A stretch of 64,000 bases of DNA from an uncultured Muribaculaceae bacterium (GTDB taxonomy: Bacteria; Bacteroidota; Bacteroidia; Bacteroidales; Muribaculaceae): positions 1-64,000 of the forward strand of contig CAJTNN010000001.1 in assembly GCA_910577585.1 (NCBI GenBank), in the 5' to 3' direction. Under the pieces are notes generated by a model that saw nothing but the letters and a program-made list of their open reading frames with translations, searched no databases and was not told the DNA's origin. This document shows positions 7,440-16,085 of this stretch, piece after piece; within the stretch, counting starts at the first letter, position 1; the number at the start of each line of letters is the position of its first letter. A program made the position numbers and the translations under genes.

Positions 7440-10355
7440 TCACTTGCGCATCTCCGACCATGCCGGCACGGGGAATGACCTGGCCGAGGCCGACCCCACT
7501 CGCCATCGTGATGTGGTGGAGGTGCCTACATTCCAGTTAGAGTCAACTTTCTTGTAGAATCCGGCATCGCACACATCGGCATCATCCATCAGCCACACGC
7601 TGAGCGCACGCGCGTTATCCTTCTCCTGCTTACTGCTGCCTGGGGCGTAAATCGCCACTGTGCCATCGGAATGCACCGGATTGGCATCCTTCCAGGTCGA
7701 TGCATCGGCCAGCGAGAGCATTCGCCATAGTTTGACGTTATTGCCGGCGCGCCCTATCGTGTGGCAGCCGTAGCGGTTGCCGTTGCCCGTGTTGAGGCAG
7801 TCGCGCACGATGCTGTTATCCTCTACCCTGCCTGCTATGGCACCCACATCGCCCGATGATGCGCGTATTGCGCCGGTGTTGACACACTGGCTGATAAAGA
7901 CAGCGTTATCCTCAAACTCCATGCATGACTTGGTGATGGCGTTCAGACCGCCCGCTATCGAAGCCAGCGAACCGGCTATCACAAACGGCGCTGCCGCCCC
8001 ACCCGTGGCCACAATGCCCCCGATCGAGGCTACAGTGCCTACAAGGATGCAGACTCCACTCACCACCTGGTGTATGATCTCATTCGTCTTATGAGTCTTC
8101 TCAAGGTATCCGGCGCGATCCTCGCGGGTCAGGTTAATCTCTTCATTGAAGGCAAGTTCGCCCCCCTCGCTCTCATAATAGGCAAGCGTAGATTCGAGTT
8201 CCGTGAGATAGCCTTCGGCGAGAGCCGATGTGTCGAACGCTCCACTTGCGTAAGTGGCCGATGCGCGCATCTGGCGCATGCATGATTTTATCTCCTCATT
8301 GATACTGATGCTCTTCTCGTCGAGAGTGGCCTGAAGCTCGGCCACCTCCTCCTCTTCAATCATCTCGTCGACCCCCATGCCCCAGAGCACAGTGTCAGAG
8401 ATGAGGAGTCCGGCATCGGTAGCCACTTCGGCCACGCGCAGGAAATTCTTGAGCACCTTGCTTGCCTGGGCGATAGGATGCTCTGTCACAGCCAGCAGCG
8501 GGCCCACAAAACCCATCACCACCTCCATCGACCCTATCACGCACTCCGCGATATTCATCGCAGTCCATTCGCGCGGGTCGCCGATTTCGCCGACTATGCC
8601 ACCCACCGGTCCGGTGCCTGTGGCATTGAGGTCGCCGAAGTTGCCGCAATAGTGCACGATTGTGTTATTCCCGGCCAAAGCAACGACTCCGGCAAGGTTG
8701 CGCCCGGTGGCGGCAAGGGGCCCATAATTATGATTGAGAGCTATTGATCCGAACTGCGTCTTACCCACAATTCCGGCCACATAATCGCCACCGCTCACCT
8801 CGCCGGTGTTGATGGCATTATGCACCACGGCGATTGAGGTGCAACCGGCGATTCCGGCCACATAGCTTGTGCCGCTGACACGTCCGGTATTGTAGACAGC
8901 GTAGGTGCCGGCCTGGGCCTCACCCATCAAACCGCCCACACACTCAGTGCCGCTCACCTCACCCTCATTCCAGCAATAACGCGCCACTACATTATTATAC
9001 ATATAGGCATCCGCGTCACTCCCCTTCACACGGGTGCTTCCGATGAGGCCTCCGACTCCGGCATATCCGCTCACCGCTCCGGTGTTGGATGATGACGTGA
9101 CACTGGTCATGCCTGCACCTCCGGCCAATCCGCCGGCTCCTATGCCACTGTTCTTCGTGTCGCCGGGACTATAGGCCATAGCCCCTCTGATGATTCCGGC
9201 ATTCGAGCAGGCGGTGGTATAGAGCGAGTCGCACGAGCCCACCATCCCGCCGGCACCGGCATAAGATGCGCTCACCGGCGAGGTATTGACACAATCGCTG
9301 AAGGCCAGGCATGAGTATATGCCTGCCGCTCCGGCCAGACCGCCGGCGTTGTAGGCGGCCGAAATCTTGTTGTCGGTCGAGCTGCAATTCTGCAGATAGG
9401 CGCGTGTGTGCATGTCGGCCGCACCGAGCAGCCCGCCTATGCCCACACTCTCATCACTCCCTGTCACTTCGCAGCCGCTTACATGGCAATCGGTGATGGT
9501 CAGCATTCCACGGTCGTTGCCTCCGGTGAGCGATGCGCCCACAAGCATACCTGTGGCGAAGTTGCCGCTGATAGCCGAGTTGCTGAACGACACGCCATCA
9601 AAGGCTGCGTTGTGCACATAACCGAACAATCCAACTCCCGCCGAATGCTCCCGATCGATGATCAGCGTCGATATAGCCGCGCCATGGTAATGCCCACGGA
9701 AAGGCAACGCCGGATTGGCACCGATCGGCAACCACCCGTAGCGGCGGTCGACCTCACGCGAGGCCTGATACATGTCAATCTTGCCGGTCTGGCGGAAATG
9801 CGTGTCGGCAGTGATGAGAGAATTCTTCTCCTCACTGTTGACGACCTGGGCGAGTTTTATAAGATTGTTGTAGGATGATATCTCATAGGGTTCGTCGGCC
9901 GTGCCCTTGCCGGGGAGGCCGATCTCCTCATCATACGTATCGAGCACCGTGACTGTGCCCCCGGCAATCTCCACACGGCTGCCAAGACCGAACTGAGTGG
10001 TCGCAAACTCACTCTTAAGATCGGCCAATGCAGGATTCTCCTCGATGGGATATTCAAGATACATCAGTCTGTACTCACCGTCGGATAGTCCGGTGTCGAG
10101 AGTCAGACGCGAACTCGCTCCCGAGCGTTGATGCTGACCTGTGCGGCTGATCATCGAGCCGTCGGGTGCCTGGAGCACGAGTGTGAATCCGGGCGAACTG
10201 AAGCCCTCGGTCTCCGGACCGAGCGCCATGACGCGCGTGTCGCCCACAAACGTATCCCCCGGAAATTCCGGCTCATCCGGCCCATCAATCTCGTCAGTGC
10301 AAGCCGGCAACAGCAGCGCGGCAGCCAAGGCAAAAAGAATCGGATATAGTCTCAT
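7440..10355 (-). CDS. Large GLUG-repeat surface lipoprotein (2) with helical hydrophobic insertion
   Basis: The product is a 971-residue lipoprotein with signal peptide MRLYPILFALAAALLLPAC, lipidated at Cys19 and followed by TDE, a likely surface-export signal. Residues about 20-160 are beta-rich like the paralogue downstream. Residues about 160-592 carry many GLUG-type repeats (AGGLAG, VGGLIG, VAGIAG). The repeats are then broken by about 220 residues (593-812) of a different kind: amphipathic helices rich in Glu and Ala, then two Gly/Ala-rich hydrophobic segments (VCILVGTVASIGGIVATGG and a second ending SLASIAGGLNAI). Repeats resume (VGAIAG) before a short C-terminal domain. The paralogue at 4368-7355 lacks the insertion. 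First gene of the pair, reading away from the helicase gene. Function unknown; adhesion is likely from the repeats, and membrane insertion by the inserted region is only a hypothesis. Confidence 0.8.
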   Translation of the reverse strand: MRLYPILFALAAALLLPACTDEIDGPDEPEFPGDTFVGDTRVMALGPETEGFSSPGFTLVLQAPDGSMISRTGQHQRSGASSRLTLDTGLSDGEYRLMYLEYPIEENPALADLKSEFATTQFGLGSRVEIAGGTVTVLDTYDEEIGLPGKGTADEPYEISSYNNLIKLAQVVNSEEKNSLITADTHFRQTGKIDMYQASREVDRRYGWLPIGANPALPFRGHYHGAAISTLIIDREHSAGVGLFGYVHNAAFDGVSFSNSAISGNFATGMLVGASLTGGNDRGMLTITDCHVSGCEVTGSDESVGIGGLLGAADMHTRAYLQNCSSTDNKISAAYNAGGLAGAAGIYSCLAFSDCVNTSPVSASYAGAGGMVGSCDSLYTTACSNAGIIRGAMAYSPGDTKNSGIGAGGLAGGAGMTSVTSSSNTGAVSGYAGVGGLIGSTRVKGSDADAYMYNNVVARYCWNEGEVSGTECVGGLMGEAQAGTYAVYNTGRVSGTSYVAGIAGCTSIAVVHNAINTGEVSGGDYVAGIVGKTQFGSIALNHNYGPLAATGRNLAGVVALAGNNTIVHYCGNFGDLNATGTGPVGGIVGEIGDPREWTAMNIAECVIGSMEVVMGFVGPLLAVTEHPIAQASKVLKNFLRVAEVATDAGLLISDTVLWGMGVDEMIEEEEVAELQATLDEKSISINEEIKSCMRQMRASATYASGAFDTSALAEGYLTELESTLAYYESEGGELAFNEEINLTREDRAGYLEKTHKTNEIIHQVVSGVCILVGTVASIGGIVATGGAAAPFVIAGSLASIAGGLNAITKSCMEFEDNAVFISQCVNTGAIRASSGDVGAIAGRVEDNSIVRDCLNTGNGNRYGCHTIGRAGNNVKLWRMLSLADASTWKDANPVHSDGTVAIYAPGSSKQEKDNARALSVWLMDDADVCDAGFYKKVDSNWNVGTSTTSRWRVGSASARSFPVPAWSEMRK

Positions 10356-10394
10356 GAAAAAGCTTATGATAACTTATGATTATATGTAACCGGG

Positions 10395-10402
10395 CGAAAG
10401 TA
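10395..10402 (-). promoter_or_regulatory. Weak -7-like element for the GLUG lipoprotein pair
   Basis: On the minus strand the sequence reads TACTTTCG, one base off TAnnTTTG, with a TTG about 20 bp upstream. It would give a leader of roughly 35 bases before the ATG at 10355. Confidence 0.35.
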
Positions 10403-10534
10403 GTGATTTTTATCCGGTTTCACAACCCTGTAGGGCGCCTTATCACACGTTTGTCTATTATTTGTACATATCCCCCCACACACTCTCCCCCGGATAGGAT
10501 GCATAAAAATAACCCGCCTTGAAGAAATTTTGAT

Positions 10535-10542
10535 TAATTTTG
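10535..10542 (+). promoter_or_regulatory. -7 element TAATTTTG, predicted leaderless promoter of the helicase gene
   Basis: It is an exact TAnnTTTG match, separated from the ATG at 10547 by only four bases, so transcription should start at the initiation codon. The -33 region is poor. Confidence 0.55.
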
Positions 10543-10546
10543 CAAT

Positions 10547-12433
10547 ATGAATCCAGTGGAGTCTCTGAGAGAGCAGCGGCGACTGCTTGAAATAGAATAT
10601 CGGGCCGAGAAGGAGGCCTTCAGCCGAAAGATCGGTCGCAACGGCATCGCACGCCTCGTGAAGCGCGGGAGCGCATGGTGGCCTGTCGGGCTGCAACGCA
10701 CATATTACAATTCGCTCAATCAGCGCATCGTAGAAATCACGCGCACCCCGGCCGAAGATGACGCCACACCTGACGACCACGACTTCGAATACGGCCGTCC
10801 GGTGGCTCTATTCCGAGTGCCGCAGGAGGAGGATGCTCCACTCGATATCGTTGCGAATGGCACCGTAAGTTTCACCGATGCCGACCGTATGGCCATCGCC
10901 GTGGCTGATGATGCTGTGATTACATCTGACGACACCCTCGGAGTGATGCTATCTTTTGATGAGACATCCTACAGGGCAATGTTTGACGCCCTCGACCGCG
11001 CCATCAAGGGTAAAGGTCAGCTTGGTGACCTGCGCGACCTCATCTATTCGCATCGCAGGGCTGGCGAATACTCACTCCCGCCGATGCACTTCAGCTATCT
11101 TAACCCCACTCAGGAGGAGGGGGTCAACAAGGTGCTCCGGGCCAAGGATGTGGCCATCGTGCACGGGCCTCCCGGCACGGGCAAGACCACAACTCTCGTC
11201 GAGGCCATCACTGAGACACTGCGCCGCGAAAGCCAGGTGCTGGTGTGCGCGCAGAGCAATCTGGCGGTAGACTGGATATGTGAGAAACTGATGGACCGCG
11301 GCGTCAATGTGCTGCGTATCGGCAATCCGGCACGTGTCACCGACAAGATGCTCGCCTTCACCTACGAACGCCGCTTTGAATCTCACCCAGACTACACTAC
11401 CCTCTGGAGCATACGCAAAGCCATGCGCGAGCTTCGCTCGGCACGCCGCCACACCGACCAATGGCAGCAGAAGATCGAGCGCCTTAAAAGCCGCGCCACC
11501 GAACTGGAGTTCCGCATCAATCAGGACCTCATGAGCCACGCCCACGTCATAGCCTCGACTCTTGTAGGTAGCGGCCACCGTCTGCTCGACGGCACGCGCT
11601 TCTCTACCCTCTTTATCGATGAGGCCGCGCAGGCTCTTGAGGCCGCATGCTGGATAGCGATGCGCCGCGCGGGACGCGTGATTCTCGCCGGAGACCATTG
11701 CCAGCTCCCCCCGACTGTGAAGTGCATCGAGGCAATGAAGGGTGGGCTCGGCAAATCGCTGATGGAGCGGATTGTGGAGAACCACCCTGAATGTGTGACT
11801 CTGCTCGATATGCAATACCGTATGAATGAGGATATCATGCGGTTCTCAAGCGAGTGGTTCTATGGCGGCAAGATGAAGGCCGCTCCCGAAGTGCGCCACC
11901 GCATGATAATCGCCGGCGACCCGGCTATCGAATGGCTCGACACTTCCGGAATACTCGATACCGACGGAGAGGCCGACACCGAAGCCTTCCGCGAGGCCAC
12001 TGCAGGCGATGGGCGCATCAACCGCGATGAGGCTTTGCTCACTATCATCGCCCTCCAGAACTACATCAACCGCATCGGGCGCAAGCGATTTATCGACGAC
12101 CGCATTGATGTGGGTGTGATATCGCCTTACCGTGCCCAGGTGGATTATCTGCGCCATCTGCTGCGCAGAGTCGATTTCTTCAGACAATTGCGCCGTCAGA
12201 TTACTGTCAATACTGTCGATGGCTTTCAGGGGCAGGAACGCGATGTGATAATAGTATCGCTCGTCAGAAGCAATGACGACGGCCAGATAGGATTCCTGCG
12301 CGACCTGCGGCGCATGAATGTGGCCATGACTCGGGCAAGGATGAAACTGATTCTCATCGGCAATCTCCCCACACTGGCGCGGCACCCGTTTTACCGCCGA
12401 CTGAATGACTACATAGAACGAACAACAGAATGA
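10547..12433 (+). CDS. Superfamily 1 DNA/RNA helicase (UPF1/IGHMBP2-like)
   Basis: This 628-residue ATPase has the complete SF1B motif set. They include Walker A GPPGTGKT (residues 207-214), motif II as IDEAAQ (the DEAA form), motif III GDHCQLPPT, the motif IV region QYRMNEDI, GVISPYRAQV, motif V VDGFQGQERDVIIVSLVRS, and motif VI NVAMTRAR. These are typical of the UPF1/IGHMBP2/Dna2 group, which unwinds nucleic acid 5' to 3'. The first 180 residues form the accessory beta-barrel/stalk region. The ATG follows a TAATTTTG promoter by four bases, implying a leaderless mRNA. The stop codon overlaps the start of the next gene (ATGA), so the two are translationally coupled. The precise cellular role is unknown. 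Confidence 0.9.
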   Translation: MNPVESLREQRRLLEIEYRAEKEAFSRKIGRNGIARLVKRGSAWWPVGLQRTYYNSLNQRIVEITRTPAEDDATPDDHDFEYGRPVALFRVPQEEDAPLDIVANGTVSFTDADRMAIAVADDAVITSDDTLGVMLSFDETSYRAMFDALDRAIKGKGQLGDLRDLIYSHRRAGEYSLPPMHFSYLNPTQEEGVNKVLRAKDVAIVHGPPGTGKTTTLVEAITETLRRESQVLVCAQSNLAVDWICEKLMDRGVNVLRIGNPARVTDKMLAFTYERRFESHPDYTTLWSIRKAMRELRSARRHTDQWQQKIERLKSRATELEFRINQDLMSHAHVIASTLVGSGHRLLDGTRFSTLFIDEAAQALEAACWIAMRRAGRVILAGDHCQLPPTVKCIEAMKGGLGKSLMERIVENHPECVTLLDMQYRMNEDIMRFSSEWFYGGKMKAAPEVRHRMIIAGDPAIEWLDTSGILDTDGEADTEAFREATAGDGRINRDEALLTIIALQNYINRIGRKRFIDDRIDVGVISPYRAQVDYLRHLLRRVDFFRQLRRQITVNTVDGFQGQERDVIIVSLVRSNDDGQIGFLRDLRRMNVAMTRARMKLILIGNLPTLARHPFYRRLNDYIERTTE

Positions 12434-13203
12434 AGATATTGATAATCGGAGCCGGCAAGATGGGCTCCTTCTTTTGCGATCTCCTCTCGAAAGACCATGA
12501 TGTGGCCATCTATGACCGCGATCCGCAGCGACTCCTATTCTCATTCAACTGCCGACGTTTTGCCGACATTGATGAGATTCGCGAGTTCGCGCCCGAATTT
12601 GTAATCAATGCGGCCACAGTGAAATACACTATCCCGGCATTCCGCCAGATTCTGCCGCTACTGCCGCCGAATGCCATTCTGAGCGACATCGCGTCGGTTA
12701 AGACGGGATTGCCTGAATTCTATGCCGAGGCGGGACATCCCTTCGTGTCGACCCACCCGATGTTTGGACCCACATTCGCCTCTCTCAGCAATCTCAGCCA
12801 GGAGAATGCCATCATCATCAGCGAGGGTGACCACTTAGGGAAACTCTTCTTCCGCGACCTCTACACTCGCCTCAACCTACATATCGAGGAGTATACCTTC
12901 GCCGCCCACGACGAGACAATAGCCTACTCACTCTCGATACCCTTCGCCTCGACACTCGTGTTTGCCGGCATAATGAAACATCAGGATGCTCCCGGCACCA
13001 CCTTCAAGCGCCACATGGCCATCGCGCGCGGCCTGCTGTCGGAGGATGATTATCTTCTGAGCGAGATACTCTTCAACCCGCACACTTCGGCACAGCTCAG
13101 CCGCATCCGCGAGCAGCTGGCCGAGTTGCAGCAGATCGTGGAGTCACGCGATGCCGGAGCCATGAAGGATTTCCTGACCCGCGTGCGCGCCAATATTGAT
13201 TGA
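12430..13203 (+). CDS. Prephenate dehydrogenase-like protein
   Basis: This 257-residue NAD(P)-binding protein begins MKILIIGAGKMGSFF with the dinucleotide motif GAGKMG (7-12) and an acidic residue ending beta-2 (YDRDP), which points to NAD. THPMFGP at residues about 110-116 is the characteristic substrate-site motif of the TyrA family, which converts prephenate to 4-hydroxyphenylpyruvate in tyrosine synthesis. The C-terminal half is helical, as in TyrA dimerisation domains. No chorismate mutase or ACT domain is present. The start overlaps the helicase stop by four bases. Bacteroidales usually group tyrA with other aromatic pathway genes; here it is paired with a helicase, so a paralogous or specialised role is possible. 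Confidence 0.8.
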   Translation: MKILIIGAGKMGSFFCDLLSKDHDVAIYDRDPQRLLFSFNCRRFADIDEIREFAPEFVINAATVKYTIPAFRQILPLLPPNAILSDIASVKTGLPEFYAEAGHPFVSTHPMFGPTFASLSNLSQENAIIISEGDHLGKLFFRDLYTRLNLHIEEYTFAAHDETIAYSLSIPFASTLVFAGIMKHQDAPGTTFKRHMAIARGLLSEDDYLLSEILFNPHTSAQLSRIREQLAELQQIVESRDAGAMKDFLTRVRANID

Positions 13204-13254
13204 TGCGTCAGCTCACGCAGTCACATCTGTGGGCTGACACGATAGCAGGGATGT

Positions 13255-13476
13255 TCAATCGGTTGCCGACCCACTGCCACCATCATGCTCCGCAAGCAGC
13301 TTGCGGGCCTCATCGAGATATTTTGAATTGATCACCACGTTGCAACCGTTGAATACGGGCACATACAGATTATTCAGATTCTCTACCATGGCCGGTATGC
13401 CGTTGCTCTCGAGCATACCCTTCACAAGATAAGCTTCCTGCGGAGAATCATAGCTGGCCAGTGTTACGCTTGACAT
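13255..13476 (-). CDS. DUF2007 family small protein
   Basis: This 73-residue soluble protein has the fold and motifs of the DUF2007 (putative signal-transducing) family: an N-terminal strand (VTLASYDS), a helix containing EAYLVKGMLESNGIPA, then a strand segment (GCNVVINSKYLDEARKLLAE). The family resembles the PII/ACT alpha-beta fold, and no biochemical role is established. The tail GGSGSATD is probably disordered. It lies between the convergent tyrA-like gene and the nitroreductase gene, 36 bp downstream of the latter on the same strand, and may share its transcript. Confidence 0.8.
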   Translation of the reverse strand: MSSVTLASYDSPQEAYLVKGMLESNGIPAMVENLNNLYVPVFNGCNVVINSKYLDEARKLLAEHDGGSGSATD

Positions 13477-13512
13477 ATGATTGATTTTTAAGAAAATATA
13501 TGTGTATCCGGT

Positions 13513-14283
13513 TTAGAGTTCAGGATAGAATCGCGCCCCTTCGCCCCAGTCCCATCGGCCGGGCACAGTGGCCTGGAAATTGAACTTAGCAATGCCAAGG
13601 TCAAGATCGGTGTAGTCACCCTTGCTCTTGACCCCTGCATGAATGAAGGTGTCCTCTCCCATCCAGATTCTGACGGGCTGACGGTTCATCCCCGAGGGGG
13701 CGGCAGCCACTGCCTGCAGCCCCTCTGCCAGCCACGGATTCTGACGCAACGCCTCGCTATAGGTGAAGAAGGCTAACTTATCGTCATAGAATTCCTGTGG
13801 CTCGAGGCCTTTGCTCTTGACCACCTTCTGCATCATCTTGTACATCAAGCCCGGTTCGGCCTCTTCGGCAAACCCGAAGGGTATCAGGAAAGCTATCTTT
13901 TCATCCGGGCTGAGGGTCTCCTGCACTTTCGAAGGGTCGTAGGTGGCGGCCACAAAACATGTGCCCAGCCCCTTGCTCACCGCAAGCATCACGAATTGCT
14001 CGCCAGCGAATCCGGCTATCTCGGCCGAGTCGGCCTCACGTGTGTCAATCACCGCCACAAGATAATTGCTGACCCCCTTGAAGAAGCCATAGCTCTTCTT
14101 GAAACTCCCGAACGCCTCAGGGGATGCGAATTTCAGGCTGAAGCGCACACCGGGGTATGCGGCATTGATAGTCTTCACCTCATCCTCAAGCGCCTGCACA
14201 GTTGCCTGCGGAATCTCTGCATCTGAATAGCGTCGCACTGAATGACGCCGCTGCAGAGCCTCGATGCTGTATTGTATATTCAT
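13513..14283 (-). CDS. Nitroreductase family protein
   Basis: The 256-residue protein resembles FMN-dependent nitroreductases. RRHSVRRYSD near the N-terminus is the usual phosphate-binding Arg motif of the family, and GLGTCFVAATY in the centre is the GxGtC-type flavin-site segment. APSGMNRQP near residue 205 matches a second flavin motif in a circularly arranged, TM1586-like form. The likely activity is NAD(P)H-dependent reduction of quinones or nitro compounds. The ATG at 14283 is chosen because AAAGGA lies at the right distance upstream; the frame stays open 97 codons further, but that extension reads as non-coding, low-complexity sequence. A second possible ATG lies at 14316. Confidence 0.8.
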   Translation of the reverse strand: MNIQYSIEALQRRHSVRRYSDAEIPQATVQALEDEVKTINAAYPGVRFSLKFASPEAFGSFKKSYGFFKGVSNYLVAVIDTREADSAEIAGFAGEQFVMLAVSKGLGTCFVAATYDPSKVQETLSPDEKIAFLIPFGFAEEAEPGLMYKMMQKVVKSKGLEPQEFYDDKLAFFTYSEALRQNPWLAEGLQAVAAAPSGMNRQPVRIWMGEDTFIHAGVKSKGDYTDLDLGIAKFNFQATVPGRWDWGEGARFYPEL

Positions 14284-14457
14284 ACTTGAATCCTTTAGTT
14301 GACTATTTGATGACATCTTTTTGACGCCATCTATAATGTTATAACAACATTCACGCGGTTTTTCGTGTTCAGAAGCATCTAAAATATCACAGACCCTCAC
14401 ATTATTATTATGATGATGGTACGGAAATTTCGTGATGACGATATGTAAAATCTGCCG

Positions 14458-14465
14458 TAGGTTTG
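14458..14465 (+). promoter_or_regulatory. -7 element TAGGTTTG upstream of the outer-membrane protein gene
   Basis: It matches TAnnTTTG about 53 bp before the ATG at 14519. No standard -33 box is present. Confidence 0.4.
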
Positions 14466-14518
14466 TTGTAGTTATATAATCAACTGAAAATCTTAAGTAA
14501 AACATAACACCACCGCAT

Positions 14519-15184
14519 ATGCATACACGACTCCTTACATTACTCGCCGCGCTGGCACTGACCGGCGGCGCCACCGCATCGGCACAATATTATGAGATTG
14601 CCAATCAGATTCCAAACCTCATCACCCCCGCTCTGCAGGGTGGATTCAACTACAAGGGATTCATAGAGGCGGAATATCTGCATGGTGTGGGTGATAACTC
14701 TTGCGATTTCTTTGGCATCTCTACGGTGCAGGGATTCCGCTATTCCTCATGGTTCTTCATGGGCGCCGGACTGGGCGTGCAATATGTGCATACCTCTCCG
14801 GCCGAGGATTGGCAACCCACATACTACCCCGGCAATGCCATCAACCGCAGCAGCCGCAGCGGCTGCATGGTGCCGGTGTTCACCGACTTCCGCTTCAATA
14901 TCGGCAGCCCGAAAGGTATCTCCTTCTTCGCCGATGTGAGGCTCGGTGCGTCATTCCTCGTCACCAACTCCGACCTGCGCATCAACGAAGGCTATATCAC
15001 CAACAATGAATACTTCTATCTGCGCCCCTCGATAGGTATCCACATACCGGTCAATCCGGAGAAGAACACCTCAGCATTCAATATCGGCATCTCCTACCAG
15101 CTTCTCACTGCCAACTACTGGGACAGCTGGCAACGCAATACCACCCTCAACGCCCTCGGCGTCAACGCCAGCTATGAGTGGTGA
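14519..15184 (+). CDS. Small outer-membrane beta-barrel protein
   Basis: This 221-residue protein has a signal peptide (about residues 1-23, LLTLLAALALTGGATASAQ). After it come alternating aromatic and small residues in short strands separated by turns, such as FMGAGLGVQYVH, FADVRLGASFLV and IGISYQL. It ends in a short aromatic strand (ASYEW), typical of small outer-membrane barrels in Bacteroidota. No enzymatic motif is seen and the function is unknown. It diverges from the nitroreductase gene and is followed by a good terminator, so it is probably a single-gene transcript. Confidence 0.7.
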   Translation: MHTRLLTLLAALALTGGATASAQYYEIANQIPNLITPALQGGFNYKGFIEAEYLHGVGDNSCDFFGISTVQGFRYSSWFFMGAGLGVQYVHTSPAEDWQPTYYPGNAINRSSRSGCMVPVFTDFRFNIGSPKGISFFADVRLGASFLVTNSDLRINEGYITNNEYFYLRPSIGIHIPVNPEKNTSAFNIGISYQLLTANYWDSWQRNTTLNALGVNASYEW

Positions 15185-15225
15185 GCAAATTCACCCTCTC
15201 TATACTACCCATCTCAATCCAAGTC

Positions 15226-15268
15226 TAATTCAAGCACACTCCCAGAGAGTATGCTTGAATTAACTTTT
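15226..15268 (+). terminator. Intrinsic terminator after the outer-membrane protein gene
   Basis: TAATTCAAGCA at 15226-15236 pairs perfectly with 15252-15262, with a further 4-bp inner stem, followed by ACTTTTATT. It lies 42 bp past the stop codon. Confidence 0.7.
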
Positions 15269-15287
15269 ATTAATTAAATTGAGCAGA

Positions 15288-15300
15288 ACCAATCATTGGT
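15288..15300. promoter_or_regulatory. Palindrome ACCAATCATTGGT upstream of ahpC
   Basis: This perfect 6-1-6 inverted repeat is 115 bp before the ahpC start, directly after the preceding terminator. It is a candidate operator for a dimeric regulator. An OxyR or other peroxide sensor would be expected from the gene's role, but the site is not a clear OxyR consensus. Confidence 0.4.
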
Positions 15301-15414
15301 CTATGGCGTTATAATGACGTCTGAAGGGAACAAAGAAAGGAGTTCAGAAAATCCCCGATGACATTGTAAAATCATAACATATTTCATAAAACAATAAAAT
15401 AAATTCAAGTAGAC

Positions 15415-15981
15415 ATGCAATCTATCATTAACACCCGCATCCCTGAGTTCAAGGTGCAGGCTTACCATAACGGCGAGTTCAAGACAGTGACTGACAAGGA
15501 TGTACTTGGCAAATGGGCCATCTTCTTTTTCTATCCCGCAGACTTCACTTTCGTCTGCCCCACAGAGCTCGAGGACATGGCCGAGAAGTATGAGAAGTTC
15601 AAAGATATGGGCGTAGAGATCTACGCTGTCAGCACCGACAGCCACTTCGTGCATAAAGCATGGCACGACACCTCTGAGGCCATCAAGAAAGTGAACTATC
15701 CCATGCTCGCCGATCCCACCGGTCTTCTGACCCGCGCATTCGGCGTGATGATCGAGGACGACGGTATGGCTTACCGTGGCACATTCGTCAGCAACCCGGA
15801 GGGTCTGATCAAACTCGTAGAGGTACAGGACAACAATATCGGTCGTAACGCCGATGAGCTGCTCCGCAAAGTTGAGGCTGCCCAGTTTGTGGCAAGCCAC
15901 GACGGTGAGGTTTGTCCCGCCAAGTGGCGTCAGGGTCAGCAGACTCTCAAGCCCAGCATTGACCTCGTAGGTAAAATCTGA
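15415..15981 (+). CDS. ahpC: Alkyl hydroperoxide reductase subunit C (2-Cys peroxiredoxin)
   Basis: This 188-residue cytoplasmic peroxiredoxin reduces hydrogen peroxide and organic hydroperoxides. The peroxidatic cysteine is Cys48 in FTFVCPTEL, and the resolving cysteine is Cys167 in EVCPAKW; both are intact. The length matches the AhpC family closely. Its reductase, AhpF, is encoded 246 bp downstream. The intergenic space holds three hairpins, one of them a strong terminator, so ahpC is likely made in excess of ahpF. A 13-bp palindrome upstream may be an operator. Confidence 0.97.
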   Translation: MQSIINTRIPEFKVQAYHNGEFKTVTDKDVLGKWAIFFFYPADFTFVCPTELEDMAEKYEKFKDMGVEIYAVSTDSHFVHKAWHDTSEAIKKVNYPMLADPTGLLTRAFGVMIEDDGMAYRGTFVSNPEGLIKLVEVQDNNIGRNADELLRKVEAAQFVASHDGEVCPAKWRQGQQTLKPSIDLVGKI

Positions 15982-16041
15982 TTTTAGTCAGATTCCCGTA
16001 AGACGGTAATATCCGGCACCTTCATCTGCTAAGGATGAAGG
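15975..16041 (+). other. Two hairpins immediately after ahpC
   Basis: AATCTGA at 15975-15981, which includes the ahpC stop codon, pairs with 15988-15994. CCTTCATC at 16019-16026 pairs with 16034-16041. Neither has a U-run, so they are more likely 3'-end stability elements than terminators. Confidence 0.5.
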
Positions 16042-16085
16042 CAAATGATAAATAACGTAACGAGACAGTACACTACAACTCAACG

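Noticed and set aside
13513..14574. Longer 353-residue form of the nitroreductase
   Set aside because: The first 97 residues read as non-coding sequence, and a good ribosome-binding site precedes the internal ATG at 14283.
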